Shown: piece after piece, positions 56,033-64,000 of the stretch
Numbering within the stretch: position 1 is the stretch's first letter
Layout: the number at the start of each line of letters is the position of its first letter
Assembly: GCA_032622095.1 (NCBI GenBank)
Contig: CP136067.1
Span: 48,343,549-48,407,548, forward strand
Direction of reading: 5' to 3'
DNA length: 64,000 nucleotides
Origin: Siphonodentalium dalli
Taxonomy: Eukaryota; Mollusca; Scaphopoda; Gadilida; Siphonodentaliidae
The notes under the pieces: model-generated
Told to the model about the DNA's origin: nothing
Databases searched by the model: none
The model's input: only the letters and a program-made list of their open reading frames with translations
Made by a program: the position numbers and the translations under genes

Positions 56033-57679
56033 CCCTTTTACCGCTAAATATAATTATGGACGTGTGTCTTACTGCTGAATATTTCCATATTACCTATCGT
56101 GGCATCGTAGAACATAGCTTGCCAATATATTTTCCAGTATTTCGGTAACGTAAGTCTTTAATTTAAGCTACATGTATTCGGATCTCAATCACTACAGTAC
56201 GAAATAATGTGTCATCAATCATCACTGATATGAAAATAATGTGTTTGGCTAAATTGTCAATGTTTATATCGAAAAAGTTGAATTCCTGGAGTGAATGTAT
56301 ATACCACGAGGTCTCAAGCAGTCTACCTCTTCGCATGCAGCATAGGACAATAATATTGAATGTCTCAATTATATTAATAGCTTGAGGATAGGAGCGACCT
56401 ATCATATGGTAAATATTCAACCAGGCTCTGGTTATATAAATTAAATTTTAAAGTTTAAACTAAATTCAACACATTATAAAAATATCAGTTTTTGAATTGA
56501 TGACTGATGTACAGTGTAGTACAATAACGATTAACATTATGGTCTTGTAACTAAACATGTTAGAATATTGACAGTAGTGTGGTATTAAACCTTTTACTGC
56601 TAAATTGATTTCTGGACATGTGTCACGTGTCTTACAGCTGAATATATTTCCATATTAAATATGCCTATCATGGTATTATAGAACATACCTTACCTAATAT
56701 ATCTCCCAGCATTTCGGTAACGTATATTCTCGAGTTAAATATCCCCTTTATATGTAAAGGTAAGTAACAAAATCCACCGAATGTCAGGTATCTGTAACAT
56801 ACATGTATATACTCGAGCATAGTTCGTTTGAAATAAAAACTTTCCCACTCACATTCACATGCTATGTACCGACGAAAACCACTCAATCAAGTCAATGCCA
56901 GGTTAGTAAATTAACGTAAATTATTATGTATATTCTATAGCTAAAAACCACTAATTGAGTAAAATGTTGATAAATATATAGGGTGATCAAAAGAGAGGCC
57001 GTTGGAAATTATAGACTAATTTAAAAATAAATTATTCTCACTTCTCATCTACGTTGTAATAAACATATCACGAAATTGGGCAACCCAGTTATTTGAATTG
57101 TTTTTGTAATATATTAGTATCACAACAAATGTCACATAACCGTTGCATACATATTTCGTAACTTATGCTCCATTTGTCACTAAATTCATAAATACCTGCA
57201 CGTATTTGTTGTCCTATAATTGCACAAAACGCATTCTGTTGTTAAACGCATTCGCACAGTGGAAGCATGCTTTCAAAAATCGTCATTATGTACCGTAGTA
57301 AATGCGTACAGCAAACAACATTCGTGTTCACTCTGTCCTAAATACATCCTCTAAAAATCCACAAATTCATAACTAACCTTTTCTCAATGAACATACCACA
57401 CCCATGGTGACAGAATTTTTTTTTACTATATGCTAAGAAATTACCCCCTACTGATAACTCGAAACTAAACAGTGTCACCATTACACGCACATTTCAAGTC
57501 AAGGTCATTCATTTCTTACCTTCACCTTTAGCATTCCACGGTGCGTTCGCTCCCCAACTCTGAATGCACTCGTTCAGGACCATGGTACATATAATTATAT
57601 AGTATTACCTGAAAGCCGATATATCGGCCTGCCGCAGTCTACCGGGAAGCCGATATATCGGCTTGCCGCGCTCAAAGGG
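56033..57679. mobile_element. TTAA-type element, full copy 22
   Basis: Complete copy with intact termini and TTAA flanks. Confidence 0.78.
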
Positions 57680-58523
57680 TTAAACACCACCATATCCCGT
57701 CGCCACGCCCCTTGCTGAATTGTCCAGGCTAATTTATTGTTAAACACCACCACATCCCGTCACCACGCCCCTTGTTGAATCATCCAGGCTAATTTATTGT
57801 TAAACACCACCACATCCCGTCGCCAGGCCCCTTGTTGAATCATCCAGGCTAATTTACTGTTAAACACCACCACATCCCGTCGCCACGCCCCTTGTTGAAT
57901 CATCCAGGCTAATTTACTGTTAAACACCACCACATCCCGTCGCCACGCTCCTTGTTGAATCATCCAGGCTAATTTACTGTTAAATACCACCATATCCCGT
58001 CGCCAGGCTCCTTGTTGAATCGTCCAGGCTAATTTATTGTTAAACACCACCACATCCCGTCGCCACGCCCCTTGTTGAATCATCCAGGCTAATTTATTGT
58101 TAAACACCACCACATCCCGTCGCCACGCTCCTTATTGAATCATCCAGGCTAATTTACTGTTAAACACCACCACATCCCGTCGCCAGGCCCCTTGTTGAAT
58201 CATCCAGGCTAATTTATTGTTAAACACCACCATATCCCGTCGCCAGGCCCCTTGTTGAATCATCCAGGCTAATTTATTGTTAAACACCACCATATCCCGT
58301 CGCCAGGCCCCTTGTTGAATCGTCCAGGCTAATTTATTGTTAAACACCGCCACATCCCGTCGCCACGCCCCTTGTTGAATCGTCCAGGCTAATTTACTGT
58401 TAAACACCACCACATCCCGTCGCCAGGCCCCTTGTTGAATCATCCAGGCTAATTTATTGTTAAACACCACCACATCCCGTCGCCACGCCCCTTGTTGAAT
58501 CGTCCAGGCTAATTTATTGTTAA
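57680..58523. repeat. 60-bp satellite array, 14 monomers
   Basis: Standard form, types 1, 2, 12-23. Confidence 0.98.
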
Positions 58524-60170
58524 CCCTTTTACCGCTAAATATAATTATGGACGTGTGTCTTACTGCTGAATATTTCCATATTACCTATCGTGGCATCGTA
58601 GAACATAGCTTGCCAATATATTTTCCAGTATTTCGGTAACGTAAGTCTTTAATTTAAGCTACATGTATTCGGATCTCAATCACTACAGTACGAAATAATG
58701 TGTCATCAATCATCACTGATATGAAAATAATGTGTTTGGCTAAATTGTCAATGTTTATATCGAAAAAGTTGAATTCCTGGAGTGAATGTATATACCACGA
58801 GGTCTCAAGCAGTCTACCTCTTCGCATGCAGCATAGGACAATAATATTGAATGTCTCAATTATATTAATAGCTTGAGGATAGGAGCGACCTATCATATGG
58901 TAAATATTCAACCAGGCTCTGGTTATATAAATTAAATTTTAAAGTTTAAACTAAATTCAACACATTATAAAAATATCAGTTTTTGAATTGATGACTGATG
59001 TACAGTGTAGTACAATAACGATTAACATTATGGTCTTGTAACTAAACATGTTAGAATATTGACAGTAGTGTGGTATTAAACCTTTTACTGCTAAATTGAT
59101 TTCTGGACATGTGTCACGTGTCTTACAGCTGAATATATTTCCATATTAAATATGCCTATCATGGTATTATAGAACATACCTTACCTAATATATCTCCCAG
59201 CATTTCGGTAACGTATATTCTCGAGTTAAATATCCCCTTTATATGTAAAGGTAAGTAACAAAATCCACCGAATGTCAGGTATCTGTAACATACATGTATA
59301 TACTCGAGCATAGTTCGTTTGAAATAAAAACTTTCCCACTCACATTCACATGCTATGTACCGACGAAAACCACTCAATCAAGTCAATGCCAGGTTAGTAA
59401 ATTAACGTAAATTATTATGTATATTCTATAGCTAAAAACCACTAATTGAGTAAAATGTTGATAAATATATAGGGTGATCAAAAGAGAGGCCGTTGGAAAT
59501 TATAGACTAATTTAAAAATAAATTATTCTCACTTCTCATCTACGTTGTAATAAACATATCACGAAATTGGGCAACCCAGTTATTTGAATTGTTTTTGTAA
59601 TATATTAGTATCACAACAAATGTCACATAACCGTTGCATACATATTTCGTAACTTATGCTCCATTTGTCACTAAATTCATAAATACCTGCACGTATTTGT
59701 TGTCCTATAATTGCACAAAACGCATTCTGTTGTTAAACGCATTCGCACAGTGGAAGCATGCTTTCAAAAATCGTCATTATGTACCGTAGTAAATGCGTAC
59801 AGCAAACAACATTCGTGTTCACTCTGTCCTAAATACATCCTCTAAAAATCCACAAATTCATAACTAACCTTTTCTCAATGAACATACCACACCCATGGTG
59901 ACAGAATTTTTTTTTACTATATGCTAAGAAATTACCCCCTACTGATAACTCGAAACTAAACAGTGTCACCATTACACGCACATTTCAAGTCAAGGTCATT
60001 CATTTCTTACCTTCACCTTTAGCATTCCACGGTGCGTTCGCTCCCCAACTCTGAATGCACTCGTTCAGGACCATGGTACATATAATTATATAGTATTACC
60101 TGAAAGCCGATATATCGGCCTGCCGCAGTCTACCGGGAAGCCGATATATCGGCTTGCCGCGCTCAAAGGG
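58524..60170. mobile_element. TTAA-type element, full copy 23
   Basis: Complete copy with intact termini and TTAA flanks. Confidence 0.78.
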
Positions 60171-61014
60171 TTAAACACCACCATATCCCGTCGCCACGCC
60201 CCTTGCTGAATTGTCCAGGCTAATTTATTGTTAAACACCACCACATCCCGTCACCACGCCCCTTGTTGAATCATCCAGGCTAATTTATTGTTAAACACCA
60301 CCACATCCCGTCGCCAGGCCCCTTGTTGAATCATCCAGGCTAATTTACTGTTAAACACCACCACATCCCGTCGCCACGCCCCTTGTTGAATCATCCAGGC
60401 TAATTTACTGTTAAACACCACCACATCCCGTCGCCACGCTCCTTGTTGAATCATCCAGGCTAATTTACTGTTAAATACCACCATATCCCGTCGCCAGGCT
60501 CCTTGTTGAATCGTCCAGGCTAATTTATTGTTAAACACCACCACATCCCGTCGCCACGCCCCTTGTTGAATCATCCAGGCTAATTTATTGTTAAACACCA
60601 CCACATCCCGTCGCCACGCTCCTTATTGAATCATCCAGGCTAATTTACTGTTAAACACCACCACATCCCGTCGCCAGGCCCCTTGTTGAATCATCCAGGC
60701 TAATTTATTGTTAAACACCACCATATCCCGTCGCCAGGCCCCTTGTTGAATCATCCAGGCTAATTTATTGTTAAACACCACCATATCCCGTCGCCAGGCC
60801 CCTTGTTGAATCGTCCAGGCTAATTTATTGTTAAACACCGCCACATCCCGTCGCCACGCCCCTTGTTGAATCGTCCAGGCTAATTTACTGTTAAACACCA
60901 CCACATCCCGTCGCCAGGCCCCTTGTTGAATCATCCAGGCTAATTTATTGTTAAACACCACCACATCCCGTCGCCACGCCCCTTGTTGAATCGTCCAGGC
61001 TAATTTATTGTTAA
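60171..61014. repeat. 60-bp satellite array, 14 monomers
   Basis: Standard form, types 1, 2, 12-23; the last before the expanded array. Confidence 0.98.
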
Positions 61015-62661
61015 CCCTTTTACCGCTAAATATAATTATGGACGTGTGTCTTACTGCTGAATATTTCCATATTACCTATCGTGGCATCGTAGAACATAGC
61101 TTGCCAATATATTTTCCAGTATTTCGGTAACGTAAGTCTTTAATTTAAGCTACATGTATTCGGATCTCAATCACTACAGTACGAAATAATGTGTCATCAA
61201 TCATCACTGATATGAAAATAATGTGTTTGGCTAAATTGTCAATGTTTATATCGAAAAAGTTGAATTCCTGGAGTGAATGTATATACCACGAGGTCTCAAG
61301 CAGTCTACCTCTTCGCATGCAGCATAGGACAATAATATTGAATGTCTCAATTATATTAATAGCTTGAGGATAGGAGCGACCTATCATATGGTAAATATTC
61401 AACCAGGCTCTGGTTATATAAATTAAATTTTAAAGTTTAAACTAAATTCAACACATTATAAAAATATCAGTTTTTGAATTGATGACTGATGTACAGTGTA
61501 GTACAATAACGATTAACATTATGGTCTTGTAACTAAACATGTTAGAATATTGACAGTAGTGTGGTATTAAACCTTTTACTGCTAAATTGATTTCTGGACA
61601 TGTGTCACGTGTCTTACAGCTGAATATATTTCCATATTAAATATGCCTATCATGGTATTATAGAACATACCTTACCTAATATATCTCCCAGCATTTCGGT
61701 AACGTATATTCTCGAGTTAAATATCCCCTTTATATGTAAAGGTAAGTAACAAAATCCACCGAATGTCAGGTATCTGTAACATACATGTATATACTCGAGC
61801 ATAGTTCGTTTGAAATAAAAACTTTCCCACTCACATTCACATGCTATGTACCGACGAAAACCACTCAATCAAGTCAATGCCAGGTTAGTAAATTAACGTA
61901 AATTATTATGTATATTCTATAGCTAAAAACCACTAATTGAGTAAAATGTTGATAAATATATAGGGTGATCAAAAGAGAGGCCGTTGGAAATTATAGACTA
62001 ATTTAAAAATAAATTATTCTCACTTCTCATCTACGTTGTAATAAACATATCACGAAATTGGGCAACCCAGTTATTTGAATTGTTTTTGTAATATATTAGT
62101 ATCACAACAAATGTCACATAACCGTTGCATACATATTTCGTAACTTATGCTCCATTTGTCACTAAATTCATAAATACCTGCACGTATTTGTTGTCCTATA
62201 ATTGCACAAAACGCATTCTGTTGTTAAACGCATTCGCACAGTGGAAGCATGCTTTCAAAAATCGTCATTATGTACCGTAGTAAATGCGTACAGCAAACAA
62301 CATTCGTGTTCACTCTGTCCTAAATACATCCTCTAAAAATCCACAAATTCATAACTAACCTTTTCTCAATGAACATACCACACCCATGGTGACAGAATTT
62401 TTTTTTACTATATGCTAAGAAATTACCCCCTACTGATAACTCGAAACTAAACAGTGTCACCATTACACGCACATTTCAAGTCAAGGTCATTCATTTCTTA
62501 CCTTCACCTTTAGCATTCCACGGTGCGTTCGCTCCCCAACTCTGAATGCACTCGTTCAGGACCATGGTACATATAATTATATAGTATTACCTGAAAGCCG
62601 ATATATCGGCCTGCCGCAGTCTACCGGGAAGCCGATATATCGGCTTGCCGCGCTCAAAGGG
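61015..62661. mobile_element. TTAA-type element, full copy 24
   Basis: Last complete copy, left of the 20-monomer array; right terminus ends at 62661. Confidence 0.78.
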
Positions 62662-63865
62662 TTAAACACCACCATATCCCGTCGCCACGCCCCTTGCTGA
62701 ATTGTCCAGGCTAATTTATTGTTAAACACCACCACATCCCGTCACCACGCCCCTTGTTGAATCATCCAGGCTAATTTATTGTTAAACACCACCACATCCC
62801 GTCGCCAGGCCCCTTGTTGAATCATCCAGGCTAATTTACTGTTAAACACCACCACATCCCGTCGCCACGCCCCTTGTTGAATCATCCAGGCTAATTTACT
62901 GTTAAACACCACCACATCCCGTCGCCACGCTCCTTGTTGAATCATCCAGGCTAATTTACTGTTAAATACCACCATATCCCGTCGCCAGGCTCCTTGTTGA
63001 ATCGTCCAGGCTAATTTATTGTTAAACACCACCACATCCCGTCGCCACGCCCCTTGTTGAATCATCCAGGCTAATTTATTGTTAAACACCACCACATCCC
63101 GTCGCCACGCTCCTTATTGAATCATCCAGGCTAATTTACTGTTAAACACCACCACATCCCGTCGCCAGGCCCCTTGTTGAATCATCCAGGCTAATTTACT
63201 GTTAAACACCACCACATCCCGTCGCCACGCCCCTTGTTGAATCATCCAGGCTAATTTACTGTTAAACACCACCACATCCCGTCGCCACGCTCCTTGTTGA
63301 ATCATCCAGGCTAATTTACTGTTAAATACCACCATATCCCGTCGCCAGGCTCCTTGTTGAATCGTCCAGGCTAATTTATTGTTAAACACCACCACATCCC
63401 GTCGCCACGCCCCTTGTTGAATCATCCAGGCTAATTTATTGTTAAACACCACCACATCCCGTCGCCACGCTCCTTATTGAATCATCCAGGCTAATTTACT
63501 GTTAAACACCACCACATCCCGTCGCCAGGCCCCTTGTTGAATCATCCAGGCTAATTTATTGTTAAACACCACCATATCCCGTCGCCAGGCCCCTTGTTGA
63601 ATCATCCAGGCTAATTTATTGTTAAACACCACCATATCCCGTCGCCAGGCCCCTTGTTGAATCGTCCAGGCTAATTTATTGTTAAACACCGCCACATCCC
63701 GTCGCCACGCCCCTTGTTGAATCGTCCAGGCTAATTTACTGTTAAACACCACCACATCCCGTCGCCAGGCCCCTTGTTGAATCATCCAGGCTAATTTATT
63801 GTTAAACACCACCACATCCCGTCGCCACGCCCCTTGTTGAATCGTCCAGGCTAATTTATTGTTAA
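62662..63865. repeat. 60-bp satellite array, 20 monomers (six-monomer block duplicated)
   Basis: The order is types 1, 2, 12-17, 12-17, 18-23. The block of types 12-17 (360 bp) occurs twice in tandem, at 62782-63141 and 63142-63501, each copy ending with the distinctive 35A type 17. The first monomer of the second block has 58C, marking it as type 12 and not type 18. Types 12 and 18 are identical up to base 57, which fits an exchange between type 18 and type 12 in misaligned copies. Confidence 0.98.
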
Positions 63866-64000
63866 CCCTTTTACCGCTAAATATAATTATGGACGTGTGT
63901 CTTACTGCTGAATATTTCCATATTACCTATCGTGGCATCGTAGAACATAGCTTGCCAATATATTTTCCAGTATTTCGGTAACGTAAGTCTTTAATTTAAG
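63866..64000. mobile_element. TTAA-type element, copy 25, cut by the window end
   Basis: First 135 bp of the element: CCCTTTTACCGC onward, through the shared TTTCGGTAACGTA landmark, ending ...TTTAATTTAAG. The truncation is the window edge. Confidence 0.8.

Larger units (their letters stand above)
1..64000. repeat. Higher-order tandem repeat (transposon + 60-bp satellite composite), spans entire window
   Basis: The window is a head-to-tail series of a composite unit: a 1647-bp AT-rich segment followed by a 60-bp minisatellite array. Successive unit lengths from the left are 3031 (three times), 2491 (eight times), 2191, 2491 (six times), 2551, 2491 (five times) and 2851 bp. All differences are multiples of 60 and lie only in the minisatellite part. 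The 1647-bp part keeps the same length in all 24 complete copies, and I found no base change between copies wherever I compared them by eye; this was not an exhaustive base-by-base alignment. The window opens and closes inside the 1647-bp part, so the array continues on both sides. Such homogeneity is what recent amplification or ongoing concerted evolution of satellite DNA gives. Confidence 0.99.

Noticed and set aside
1-64000. rDNA, histone-cluster or other tandem gene array
   Set aside because: Unit size and tandem layout would allow it, but I find no rRNA-like, 5S-like, tRNA-like or histone-like sequence in the unit.

Overview
The whole window is one long tandem array with no supportable protein gene, rRNA or tRNA. 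It reads as eukaryotic, most likely animal, satellite DNA: about 64 kb of head-to-tail repeats with essentially no divergence between copies, an AT-rich non-coding block alternating with a 60-bp minisatellite, and a mobile element with TTAA target duplications. The species cannot be named. The terminal style (TTAA-CCCTTT...) and a short AGGGTGATCAAAA-type motif recall arthropod repeats, but that is only an impression. Nothing suggests bacteria, archaea or phage.

Layout. Two parts alternate. (1) A 1647-bp segment that starts CCCTTTTACCGC and ends GCGCTCAAAGGG, flanked on both sides by TTAA. These are the hallmarks of a piggyBac-type (TTAA-specific) non-autonomous DNA transposon. There are 24 complete copies, a 5'-truncated copy at 1-1497 and a 3'-truncated copy at 63866-64000. 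(2) An array of 60-bp monomers, each carrying one TTAA at its boundary. The element sits exactly in one of these TTAA sites, between monomer types 23 and 1. Element and arrays together account for all 64,000 bases: 41,160 bp of element, and 25 arrays holding 379 monomers plus one closing TTAA each.

The composite unit comes in five lengths, all differing by multiples of 60 bp: 3031 bp (23 monomers, three units at the left), 2491 bp (14 monomers, 19 units), 2191 bp (9 monomers, one unit), 2551 bp (15 monomers, one unit) and 2851 bp (20 monomers, last unit). Single-base variants let most monomers be typed. The 14-monomer array is types 1, 2, 12-23 of the 23-monomer array, so one 9-monomer deletion separates the two main forms. 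The 15- and 20-monomer arrays are simple duplications of the 14-monomer form, and the 9-monomer array is a further rearranged contraction.

History inferred: a 60-bp satellite existed first; one TTAA-specific element inserted once; the composite of element plus flanking monomers became a higher-order repeat; a deletion form then spread. Inside the element, a diverged second copy of its own left end (also preceded by TTAA) and two GCCGATATATCGGC palindromes near the right end are the main secondary structures. I see no undescribed gene system here. The interest lies in a transposon captured by a satellite and the readable record of unequal exchange.
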